A stretch of DNA of 47,572 nt, taken from assembly GCA_009694095.1 (NCBI GenBank), contig SHVV01000004.1, positions 1-47,572 on the forward strand, written 5' to 3'. The translations under genes and the position numbers were made by a program. This DNA is from Alphaproteobacteria bacterium. Its GTDB lineage: Bacteria; Pseudomonadota; Alphaproteobacteria; SHVV01. The notes beneath the pieces are model-generated. The model did no database searches and was not told the DNA's origin. It saw nothing but the letters and a program-made list of their open reading frames with translations. Shown here piece by piece: positions 33,979 to 42,234 of this stretch. Within the stretch, counting starts at the first letter, position 1. Every line of letters begins with the position of its first letter.

Positions 33979-35400
33979 ATGACCAAACGGATTCGGTGCG
34001 GCCGGTTGTTCAGCGGGATCGAGAACGAGACCCGCAAGGATCAGACTATCGTCGTCGACGATGGCGGCGTCATCACGTACGTCGGACCGACGAACGAGGC
34101 GCCGCCGCGGGGCTCGCGTGAAGTTTCGATCGATCACAGCAAGCAGTTCGTGATGCCCGGGCTGATCGACGCGCACACGCATCTCACGTTCGGCGGAACG
34201 CAAACGCTCGAAGACATCGATCTCTATGCGCCGCTCGAATTTCGCGCGCTGCGGGCGCTCATCTGGGGCCAGCGGCTGCTGCAAGCGGGCTTCACCGGCG
34301 TGATCGATCCCGGCTGCACTGGTCGCACCATGATTTCGGTGCGCGATGCGATCAACTCCGGAATGTTCGAAGGACCGCGCGTCTGCGCCTCGGGTCCGTT
34401 CATCGGCAACTATCAAGGATACACCGCGTTCTATCCGACGTGGATCAACAATCCGACCGCGGTGTATGCGCATGTCGATTCGATCGACCGCGGCATCGAG
34501 ATCGTGCGTTCGTTCGCCAAGGATGGGGTCGACTTTTTCAAATTCGCGCTCGACGGCAGCGCGCTCGACGGCAAGGGCGGATTGGCGTCGTCGATGCGGC
34601 CCGATGAAACCAAAGCTTTGTTCGGCGAGGCGCATCGCCTCGGCAAGCGCGTGATTGCTCACTCGAAGGGACGCGACGGCGCCGAAACAGCGGCCAAAGC
34701 TGGCGCCGACGTGATCTACCATTTCTCGTGGCAGGACGATGCGTCGCTCGAGGCGGTGATCGCCAACAAAGTAACGATTTGCCCTTCGCTCGTCATCATT
34801 CACAATCGCTATGCGTACACTCAACCGACGGACGGTCACGGGATGGGAGCTTCGACCGCGGGCCGCCTGCGGGACCCTCGTCATCCCGAGTGGGACGGCC
34901 ACGGCGCCCGATCGGATCTCGGACGTTCGGAATGGCGCGGCGCGATCGCGGCCGCCAAGAAAGCCTATCAGGCTGGCGTTCCGATCATGGTCGGCAGCGA
35001 CTCCGGATTTGCGGTGTGCCCGGTCGGCGAATGGAACGCGCTTGAGCTTGTGCTTCTGCACAAGTACGTCGGGATGACGACGGCCGATGTCCTCAAGGGT
35101 GCGACGTCGGTCAACGCCAAGTTCATGCCGGGCGGCGACAAGTTTGGCGTGCTCGAGAAAGGTCGCTTCGCCGACATCTTGGCCGTCGATGGCGATCCTC
35201 TCACGGCGATCGACGTGCTGCTCGATAAGTCGAAACTCACCGTCTACAAGGCGGGCGAACGCATCAAGTCAATGCCGCCCGCGATCAACTACCGCAAAGA
35301 GCAGGATTTCTCCTATCGCATGTGGCAGGACGTCTACGACCAGCGCTTTGTCAAAGCGTTGGGCGAGGCGTCGCGGCTGCAGGCTTTTGCCGCTGAGTAG
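33979..35400 (+). CDS. Amidohydrolase, imidazolonepropionase/prolidase-like
   Basis: 473 residues from the ATG at 33979 with AAGGGAGAAA upstream. Metal-binding amidohydrolase-1 signature: PGLIDAHTHL (His-x-His), a Lys in FFKFALDGS, His in VIAHSKGR and YHFSW, and Asp in GSDSGFAV; the C-terminal LEKGRFADILAVDGDPL returns to the composite beta-sandwich. It hydrolyses a C-N or ester bond in an unknown compound. No signal peptide, so cytosolic. It lies 108 bp after Rieske 1 and 13 bp before Rieske 2, hence one transcript. Confidence 0.88.
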   Translation: MTKRIRCGRLFSGIENETRKDQTIVVDDGGVITYVGPTNEAPPRGSREVSIDHSKQFVMPGLIDAHTHLTFGGTQTLEDIDLYAPLEFRALRALIWGQRLLQAGFTGVIDPGCTGRTMISVRDAINSGMFEGPRVCASGPFIGNYQGYTAFYPTWINNPTAVYAHVDSIDRGIEIVRSFAKDGVDFFKFALDGSALDGKGGLASSMRPDETKALFGEAHRLGKRVIAHSKGRDGAETAAKAGADVIYHFSWQDDASLEAVIANKVTICPSLVIIHNRYAYTQPTDGHGMGASTAGRLRDPRHPEWDGHGARSDLGRSEWRGAIAAAKKAYQAGVPIMVGSDSGFAVCPVGEWNALELVLLHKYVGMTTADVLKGATSVNAKFMPGGDKFGVLEKGRFADILAVDGDPLTAIDVLLDKSKLTVYKAGERIKSMPPAINYRKEQDFSYRMWQDVYDQRFVKALGEASRLQAFAAE

Positions 35401-35413
35401 CTATCAGTTCGTC

Positions 35414-36778
35414 ATGGCGCGAAAAGGACGTTTCCTCTCGGCTCCGTACGGTGCCTACCATCAAGCGATCGTACCGCCGATCGACGAGACTATGCAGCTG
35501 GTGGGTCCGGGCACGCCGGGCGGCGAGTATCTGCGTCGATTCTGGCACCCAGTCGCGCAATCGGTGCGGCTCGACGACCGGCCAGTCGCATTGCGTATCC
35601 TCGGCGAAGATCTGGTCCTGTTTCGCGACAAATCGGGCCAGCTCGGATTACTGCACCGAAACTGCGCGCACCGCGGCACTTCGCTTGAGTTCGGCAAGAT
35701 CGAGGAGCACGGTCTGCGGTGCTGCTATCATGGCTGGCTGTTCGGCGTCGATGGAGCGCTGCTCGAAACGCCGGCCGAGCCCGCGAATAACCCTTATCTC
35801 GGTAGACTTTGCCAGGGTGCCTATCCGGTCGTCGAACGTCATGGCCTCGCGTTCGCTTATTTTGGCCCTCCGGACAAGAAACCGCCGCTACCCGCTTTCG
35901 ACATCATTGATCAACCGGGGATGGCAATCGGCCATGGTGAGCCATCGGTCATTGGCAACGTCAAGCCGTGCAATTGGCTTCAGATCATGGACAACGTGGT
36001 TGATCCGGTGCACGAACCGTTCCTGCACGCGCGTCACTCGGGGATTCAGTTCCGTGATCGCGACGGGCGCGAGGTGAGCGAACTGCTCGACTTGGGCGAG
36101 CCGGAGTGGTTCGAGACGCCGATTGGCATCCTCTGCGAGGAAGCACGCTGGGTGGGCGACTCGGTTTGGGTTCGCTCGATGGAATATATCTGCCCCAACA
36201 TCGCGCTCGTGTGTCAGACCCCGAGCCTGCCGCCGCACTATTCGAGCAAGTCGGACGAGATCGCATCGCTCCCACTGCTCTGCCGCTGGCGGGTTCCGGT
36301 TGATGACACGACGACCACCGAATTCGCGTATGTCTTTTATCCACGCACCGGCGTCAATGATTACCTGTCGAACGCAATTCCGGGAACGCGGTCGAACTAC
36401 GGTGATCGGAGCTACGAGGAACGGCAGCGGTACCCCGGCGACTATGACGCCCAGGTGTCGCAGCGCTCGATCGCTCGACACACGAACGAGCACCTGGCGG
36501 CATCCGACAAGGGTGTGGCGATGATGCGCCGCATGGTGCGCGACGGGATCGAGACGGTGGCGCGCGGCGAAGATCCAAAAGGGCTCCTGCGAACGCCCGG
36601 CGAAGTATCCACCTACGCCAATGAAACCGTGAAACGCTTGCCGCGCGGCGCGAACGAGGTCGAGAATCGGAGTATTTTGAAGGCCGCGATGCGGGCCGTT
36701 TTCGAACGTTCCTCACAAGGATCGCTGGCGGCGCGGGTGCGCCGAGACGCTTTACCCCCGCTTCAGATCAAGGTCTGA
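35414..36778 (+). CDS. Rieske oxygenase alpha subunit (2), phthalate-4,5-dioxygenase-like
   Basis: 454 residues from ATG 35414 (MARKGRFLSAPYGAYHQ). Rieske motif CAHRGTSLEFGKIEEHGLRC-CYHGW; non-heme iron motif in NWLQIMDNVVDPVHEPFLH (two His and the bridging Asp). The GPGTPGGEYLRRFWHPV start is typical of the phthalate 4,5-dioxygenase/toluenesulfonate monooxygenase group, which are alpha-only homotrimers served by a one-component FMN/Fe-S reductase. Two close relatives follow. No ribosome site is obvious; coupling to the amidohydrolase 13 bp upstream may help translation. Confidence 0.92.
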   Translation: MARKGRFLSAPYGAYHQAIVPPIDETMQLVGPGTPGGEYLRRFWHPVAQSVRLDDRPVALRILGEDLVLFRDKSGQLGLLHRNCAHRGTSLEFGKIEEHGLRCCYHGWLFGVDGALLETPAEPANNPYLGRLCQGAYPVVERHGLAFAYFGPPDKKPPLPAFDIIDQPGMAIGHGEPSVIGNVKPCNWLQIMDNVVDPVHEPFLHARHSGIQFRDRDGREVSELLDLGEPEWFETPIGILCEEARWVGDSVWVRSMEYICPNIALVCQTPSLPPHYSSKSDEIASLPLLCRWRVPVDDTTTTEFAYVFYPRTGVNDYLSNAIPGTRSNYGDRSYEERQRYPGDYDAQVSQRSIARHTNEHLAASDKGVAMMRRMVRDGIETVARGEDPKGLLRTPGEVSTYANETVKRLPRGANEVENRSILKAAMRAVFERSSQGSLAARVRRDALPPLQIKV

Positions 36779-36803
36779 GCGAATCGATACCTAGATGCGG
36801 CGG

Positions 36804-37811
36804 CTAGCGCCGACCCGCGTCGACCGGGCGCCACTTGCGGGTCGACTCGATGAATAGATCCTCCGGTGCGAACTTCTTGGCTGAAATTCCTTGCTCGAAC
36901 GACCAACGCGTTTGCGCTTCGAGCGTCGGGCTGAGCGGCTCGACGCCGTAAGGCCAGAAATTCTTTCCCATCAGTTTGACGGTGTCTTCTGCCTCGGCCA
37001 CGATCCAGGGCAGACTGGTTGTTAAAGCATCGAGCTCAAACAGACGGGGCATCGCCCATTGCTTGGCAAGTTCGAACGCATTCAGCAAGTTCACCGGCAA
37101 CCACGAGTACTTCTCGATCATGTCGGTTCGGATGCCGATCAAATGCATGATCGGCCAAACTTTGGTGCGTTCGAAGCTCGCGCGCTCGACGCTGCGGAAA
37201 TCCGGAAACAGGCGCTTGATCTTGGGATGACCGGCGAGGAACGCATCGGGATCGCGGGCCGCAACGATCGCATCGATCTTGCCCTCGATCAGGAGCTCGG
37301 TCAGAGACTTGCCACGTTCGGCCATCTTGGCTTCGATGCCGGCAGGCGGTTCGAAGTCCATGTAGGCGTGATCATAGGCGGTGTCCACTCCGCCGAAACA
37401 GTACTTGATGTCGGTGTGGCCGATGCCGAATTCATCTTTCAGCACGCCTTTGGCCGAGAGCCCGCGCGTAAAGTGATAGTTAGGCATGCCGATCGTGGCG
37501 CCTTTCAAGTCCTGCGGTTTCTTGATGCGGCCGTCGGCGTTGATCCAAATCGAGCAGTGCGCGAAGACGCGTGAAACAGCCACCGGGATCGCACGATAGG
37601 GGAGATCGCGGCGCGAGCGAGCCAGCATGTAGGTCGAGAGCGACATCTCCGAGACTTGGAACTCGTGGTTGTTCATGAGCCGCGGGAACGAGGACGATGG
37701 CGGCAAATGAACGAACGTTACGTCGCAGCCTTCGACTTTGACGTCACCGTCGCGAAGCGCTTGGATGCGGTCGTAGTTGTCGCAAACGATTGTAAGCGGT
37801 ACGCGCGCCAT
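36804..37811 (-). CDS. 4,5-dihydroxyphthalate-decarboxylase-family / substrate-binding-like protein
   Basis: 335 residues, MARVPLTIVCDNYDRIQALR at the start, with EFQVSEMSLSTYMLARSR and DLKGATIGMPNYHFTRGL. These match the Pht5/OphC type dihydroxyphthalate decarboxylases, which share the periplasmic-binding-protein II fold with NitT/TauT-type receptors. No signal peptide is present, so a cytosolic enzyme is favoured over a transporter receptor. It is inverted relative to the four Rieske genes and divergent from Rieske 3 (174-bp gap with both promoters), yet decarboxylation after phthalate-type dihydroxylation is a natural fit. Confidence 0.75.
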   Translation of the reverse strand: MARVPLTIVCDNYDRIQALRDGDVKVEGCDVTFVHLPPSSSFPRLMNNHEFQVSEMSLSTYMLARSRRDLPYRAIPVAVSRVFAHCSIWINADGRIKKPQDLKGATIGMPNYHFTRGLSAKGVLKDEFGIGHTDIKYCFGGVDTAYDHAYMDFEPPAGIEAKMAERGKSLTELLIEGKIDAIVAARDPDAFLAGHPKIKRLFPDFRSVERASFERTKVWPIMHLIGIRTDMIEKYSWLPVNLLNAFELAKQWAMPRLFELDALTTSLPWIVAEAEDTVKLMGKNFWPYGVEPLSPTLEAQTRWSFEQGISAKKFAPEDLFIESTRKWRPVDAGRR

Positions 37812-37985
37812 TGGCTCCTCCTTGAACGACCATCGCCAGCGCCGCTCGAACGACGCCTATCACATGGCCGTGCTTTCCTTAGCCCAGAGTGGGCACCGCG
37901 TCCACGCTCGCTGCGCCCTTGATTGAGCAACGCCATAGCCTCACAATCGCCGGCACTAGGCGCAGTTGCATAGAGGCAATCGGAG

Positions 37986-39311
37986 ATGGCGGATCAGCAT
38001 CGATTTCTAACCGAGACATTTTCGGCCTACACGCAGGCTGAAGTTCCGCCGATCGAGGAGAATCTGCAGCGAGTCGGACCGGGAACGCCGGGCGGCGAAT
38101 ATTTGCGCCGTTTTTGGCAGCCGGTTGCCCAGTCGGCGATGTTGAAGGACCTTCCGGTCAAGATCCGCATCATGGGCGAGGATTTGGTTATTTTTCGCGA
38201 TAAGTTGGGGCGGGTCGGCTTACTTGAGATGCACTGCACGCACCGTGGAACGTCTCTTGAGTTTGGTAGGATCGAGGACCGCGGTATCCGCTGCTGCTAT
38301 CACGGCTGGCAGTTCGATATCGATGGCGCGATCCTCGACACCCCGGCCGAGCCGGAAAAAAATCCGTACAAGGGTAAGCTCTACCAAGGCGCTTATCCGA
38401 CGATCGAATATCGCGGGCTGGTGTTCGCTTACATGGGGCCGCCGGACAAGAAACCGCCGTTCCGCAAGTTCGACATCTTCGAAAATCCAGACATCGACTT
38501 TGGGCTTGGAGAACCGCTCGGCGGCAATTTGAAGCCGTGCAATTGGCTGCAAGTCATGGACAATGTCGCCGATCCGGTGCACGAGGCGTTCTTGCATGCT
38601 TCGATATCGGGCATACAGTTCACTGACACCAACGGGCGCACGGTCGAAGAGCTCGCCGACAAAGGCGAGGACGACTACTGGGAAACCGATGTCGGCGTCC
38701 TTTGCCATGTGGCGCGGCGCGTCAAAGAAGCGGTTTGGGTTCGCTCGATGGAGTACGTGATTCCAAACATTATCCAGATCTGCCAAATGCCGTTGTTGCC
38801 GCCGCCGTTTGCAAGCGGTGAGGACGAACTCACGATGCCGCAGCTCCTGACGCGGTGGCGTGTTCCGATCGACGACGAAAACACGATCGAATTCGCGTTG
38901 GTCTATTTCGGCAGGAATGACGAAAGAAACTACGTGAGTGCGCCTTCAATCGCCCTCGCTACGAACCGCGGCGGCCGCAGCTACGAGGAAGCGCAGCGCA
39001 CGCCGGGCGACTACGATGCGCAAGTCGGTCAAGGACCGATCGCGCGCCACGGCCGGGAGCACCTTGGTCGCACCGATCGCGGTGTCGCGCTCATGCGCCG
39101 GATCGTGCGCGAAGGGATCGAAGCGGTCGAGCGAGGCGAGGACCCGAAAGGATTGTTCCGGAACGGGGCGATCGCGCCGGTCTACGCCAACGAGACCATC
39201 CGCCGTGCATCACGCGGTGCGACTCCGGAGGAAGACCGCGCGATCGTTCGCCGCGTCTCGCACGACCTTTATCGAAAAACGTTGGCGTCGCGACCGCGAA
39301 CATGGGCCTAA
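37986..39311 (+). CDS. Rieske oxygenase alpha subunit (3), phthalate-4,5-dioxygenase-like
   Basis: 441 residues, paralogous to Rieske 2: VGPGTPGGEYLRRFWQPVAQ, Rieske motif CTHRGTSLEFGRIEDRGIRC-CYHGW, iron motif LQVMDNVADPVHEAFLH. Length and domain order are complete. GGAG stands right before the ATG (spacing 1-2 nt is short, so initiation may be modest). It begins the second half of the cluster after the inverted decarboxylase-like gene and is followed 67 bp later by Rieske 4. Electron-transfer partners are not encoded here. Confidence 0.92.
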   Translation: MADQHRFLTETFSAYTQAEVPPIEENLQRVGPGTPGGEYLRRFWQPVAQSAMLKDLPVKIRIMGEDLVIFRDKLGRVGLLEMHCTHRGTSLEFGRIEDRGIRCCYHGWQFDIDGAILDTPAEPEKNPYKGKLYQGAYPTIEYRGLVFAYMGPPDKKPPFRKFDIFENPDIDFGLGEPLGGNLKPCNWLQVMDNVADPVHEAFLHASISGIQFTDTNGRTVEELADKGEDDYWETDVGVLCHVARRVKEAVWVRSMEYVIPNIIQICQMPLLPPPFASGEDELTMPQLLTRWRVPIDDENTIEFALVYFGRNDERNYVSAPSIALATNRGGRSYEEAQRTPGDYDAQVGQGPIARHGREHLGRTDRGVALMRRIVREGIEAVERGEDPKGLFRNGAIAPVYANETIRRASRGATPEEDRAIVRRVSHDLYRKTLASRPRTWA

Positions 39312-39378
39312 CGACGACCACTATCGACCTCTCCCCGTGGAGAAGCGAGTTTCTTCGGCAAGGCGAGAGGGCTCACTA

Positions 39379-40701
39379 ATGGGCGCACAGCATTTTCTCA
39401 CCGAAACGTACGGTGGCTATCGGATCGCCAAACAACCGGCGATCGACGAAGACCTCACGCGGGTCGGGCCGCGTACTCCAGCCGGAGAATTGCTCCGGCG
39501 CTATTGGCAGCCGATTTTACATTCGGCCGACCTCAAGGACCTGCCGGTTCCAGTTCGGATTCTTGGCGAGGACCTGGTTGCTTTTCGCACCCTGGGGGGA
39601 GAGGTGGGGCTGCTCGAGCGACACTGTTCGCACCGCGGCGCCTCGCTCGAGTACGGCAAGATCACGGAAAACGGTATCCGCTGCTGCTACCACGCGTGGC
39701 ATTTCGCGCCTGATGGGCGCTTGATCGAGGCACCGACCGAGCCTGCGCAGAACCTATATGCCGGCAAGCTCTGCCAGGGCGCCTATCCGACGAGGGAATT
39801 TGCCGGACTTGTGTTCGCCTATTTGGGGCCACCTGAACGCAAGCCGATATTTCCGCTCTACGATTCGCTCGCGCGGAAGGACTTTCACTTCGGCCTCGGC
39901 GAGCCCGACGGGAACAAGATCAACATCCAGCCGACCAACTGGCTGCAGATGATGGACAACACGCCCGATCAGGCGCACGAGGCGTTTCTCCATTGCATGC
40001 ACTCCGGCCCGCAGTTTCTAGACCAGAACGGTCGGCCGATCACCGAACTTGCTATCATTGGCGAACTTGATTGGTGGGAGACGCCGGCCGGGCTCGCCTG
40101 TCACGAAGCGCGTCGGGTCGGCCCCGATGTCTGGGTTCGCTCGATGGAGCTTCTGTTTCCGAACTCGGTCCAGGTCTGTCGCCCACCGGTATTCCCGCCG
40201 ATCTATCCGCCCGAAAAGAACAGGATCGAATACCCGCCGTTCTTGATCCGGTGGAAGGTGCCGATCGATGACACGCATACGGCGAACTACTCGATCATCT
40301 TCTACTTTCACGATGAGCCGGCTGACTATTTCACCAAGCCGACGCCGGCGGCCAAAGCGCTTTATAGCAATCGAACGTACGAAGAGATGCAGCGCTCGCC
40401 GGGTGATTTCGAAGCTCAGATCGGGCAAGGGCCGATCGCTATTCAGGCGCGCGAGCATTTGGGCCGCACCGATCGCGGACTCGCGATGATGCGCAAGATG
40501 TTGCGCGACAATATCGAGGCCGTGCGCCGCGGCGACGATCCAAAAAATGTCGTTCGTACGGCGAACGGCCCGATCCCGACGTACTCGCGCGAAATGATGA
40601 TTCGAGTACCGATGGCTAACGACCCTGAAACGGATAAGAGTCTTTTGCGCCAGCTGTCGAAGCAGACACTCGATCTTTCCTTCGCGGCGGCAGGGCGCTG
40701 A
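39379..40701 (+). CDS. Rieske oxygenase alpha subunit (4), phthalate-4,5-dioxygenase-like
   Basis: 440 residues from ATG 39379 (MGAQHFLTETYGGYRIAKQP), with GAGAGGG about 8 nt upstream. The ORF in the track extends far into Rieske 3 out of frame and is not used. Rieske motif CSHRGASLEYGKITENGIRC-CYHAW; iron motif LQMMDNTPDQAHEAFLH. Compared with copies 2 and 3 it has CYHAW for CYHGW and Thr-Pro-Asp-Gln for the Val/Ala-Asp-Pro segment next to the iron, so its substrate pocket is likely different. The HMGCS-like gene starts 71 bp downstream. Confidence 0.92.
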   Translation: MGAQHFLTETYGGYRIAKQPAIDEDLTRVGPRTPAGELLRRYWQPILHSADLKDLPVPVRILGEDLVAFRTLGGEVGLLERHCSHRGASLEYGKITENGIRCCYHAWHFAPDGRLIEAPTEPAQNLYAGKLCQGAYPTREFAGLVFAYLGPPERKPIFPLYDSLARKDFHFGLGEPDGNKINIQPTNWLQMMDNTPDQAHEAFLHCMHSGPQFLDQNGRPITELAIIGELDWWETPAGLACHEARRVGPDVWVRSMELLFPNSVQVCRPPVFPPIYPPEKNRIEYPPFLIRWKVPIDDTHTANYSIIFYFHDEPADYFTKPTPAAKALYSNRTYEEMQRSPGDFEAQIGQGPIAIQAREHLGRTDRGLAMMRKMLRDNIEAVRRGDDPKNVVRTANGPIPTYSREMMIRVPMANDPETDKSLLRQLSKQTLDLSFAAAGR

Positions 40702-40772
40702 CAGGGCTGACAATGGGCGTATCGTAGGTCGCGGACGTCTGCCAAAACCTGCGAGTCAGTTGGGAATTATCG

Positions 40773-42215
40773 ATGGTCGGTATCCTTGCATATGGCGGTT
40801 ATGTCCCGCGGCTTCGGCTGAAACGCGCAGCGGCGGTCGCAGCAAACGCCTGGTTCGCGCCAGGGCTTAAGAGCTACGCGCAGGGCGAACGCTCGATCTG
40901 CAATTGGGACGAAGACACGCTCACGATGGCAGTCGCTGCCGCGCGCGATTGCTTGGGGCCAACACCGCCCAAGAGTTTGGCCGCGCTCTACTTGGCTTCG
41001 ACCACTCATCCATTTGCGGATCGGCAAAACGCGGCCGTGGTTGCGACCGCGCTCAATCTGCCGGCTGATCTCGCGACCTCGGACGTTTCCGGAACGCAGC
41101 GCGCTGGAACCTCCGGCTTGATAACCGCCTTGAACGTCGTGAGGGGAACTGGAAATCCCGCTCTTTATATCGCCGCCGACAACCGACGCACGAAGTCCGG
41201 ATCGGCCGGCGAACTGCTCTACGGCGCGGGCGCGGCGGCGCTGGTGCTTGGGCCGGACGACGGGACCGCCGAGTTCGTCGCTTCGCATCAGATAGCAGTC
41301 GATTTTGTCGACCACTATCGAGCCGAGGGCGAGGAGTTCGACTACGGATGGGAAGAACGTTGGATTCGCGACGAAGGATTCGCTCGGCTCGTGCCGCAGG
41401 CGTTGACCGGCCTGTTTGCAAAGACCGACATTAAACCGAATGAGATCGACTATTTCGTCTTACCGTGCGTGTTTCGCGGCGTTGTCCAGGGGATTGTTAA
41501 ACGGATCGGCATTCGCGAAGCGGCGGTGAGCGATAACCTGCACACGGTCATGGGCGAAGCGGGTGCAGCGCACGCCGTGGTGATGCTGGCGAGGCTCCTT
41601 GAGACGGCGAAGCCAGGGCAAACGATCCTGGTCGCCAGCTTCGGCCAAGGATGCGATGCGCTTCTCTTTCGAGCGACCGATCGGATCGCGATGACGAGGC
41701 CCTCCCGCGGCATTAGCGGTTTTCTCGCTCGCCGCAAGGAAGAGACTAACTACCAGAAATTTCTCGCCTTCAACGATCTCGTGGTTCGCGACCTGGGCAT
41801 GAGGAGTGAAGTCGACAAACAAACGGCGATGACCACGCTCTATCGCAACAAGGAGATGATCCTGGGGTTCGTCGGCGGGAAATGCCGTGTTTGCGGCACG
41901 CTGCAATATCCGAAATCAAATATCTGCGTGAACCCCAATTGTGGCGCGGTCCACAGCCAGGACAACCACCCGTTTGCCGATACACCGGCGGAAATTCTGA
42001 CTTGGACCGCCGACAATCTCACGTTTACCGCCGATCCGCCGGCGCATTACGGAATCGTTCAATTCGCCGCGGGTGGCCGGTTCCTCGCCGATTTCACGGA
42101 TGTCGATCCGGGAACGATCGATGTCGGACAGCCGATGCGAATGACGTTCCGCATCAAAGACCGCGATCGGCAGCGCGGCTTCGTGCGATACTTTTGGAAA
42201 GCGGCGCCGGGCTAG
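40773..42215 (+). CDS. HMG-CoA-synthase-like protein fused to DUF35, catalytic residues replaced
   Basis: 480 residues. Residues 1-320 follow the HMG-CoA synthase fold (NWDEDTLTMAVAAARDCL, GAGAAALVLG, MGEAGAAHAVVML); 365-475 form a DUF35 domain with zinc-ribbon cysteines CRVC...CVNPNC and an OB-fold. In archaeal HMG-CoA synthase the nucleophile lies in ACKAGT; here it is TQRAGT, so Cys is Gln109. The general acid-base Glu (SES) is Thr77 and the active-site His (FHxP) is Val229 in FVLPCV. It cannot work as a normal synthase. The SCP-x-type thiolase gene follows at 19 bp, recalling thiolase-HMGCS-DUF35 complexes of archaea and thiolase-DUF35 aldolases of steroid catabolism. Confidence 0.8.
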   Translation: MVGILAYGGYVPRLRLKRAAAVAANAWFAPGLKSYAQGERSICNWDEDTLTMAVAAARDCLGPTPPKSLAALYLASTTHPFADRQNAAVVATALNLPADLATSDVSGTQRAGTSGLITALNVVRGTGNPALYIAADNRRTKSGSAGELLYGAGAAALVLGPDDGTAEFVASHQIAVDFVDHYRAEGEEFDYGWEERWIRDEGFARLVPQALTGLFAKTDIKPNEIDYFVLPCVFRGVVQGIVKRIGIREAAVSDNLHTVMGEAGAAHAVVMLARLLETAKPGQTILVASFGQGCDALLFRATDRIAMTRPSRGISGFLARRKEETNYQKFLAFNDLVVRDLGMRSEVDKQTAMTTLYRNKEMILGFVGGKCRVCGTLQYPKSNICVNPNCGAVHSQDNHPFADTPAEILTWTADNLTFTADPPAHYGIVQFAAGGRFLADFTDVDPGTIDVGQPMRMTFRIKDRDRQRGFVRYFWKAAPG

Positions 42216-42234
42216 GGTTACATGGGAGCGAGCG

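Noticed and set aside
33787-35061. 424-residue minus-strand ORF opposite the amidohydrolase
   Set aside because: The plus strand gives a complete metal-site amidohydrolase; the antisense reading has no family features.
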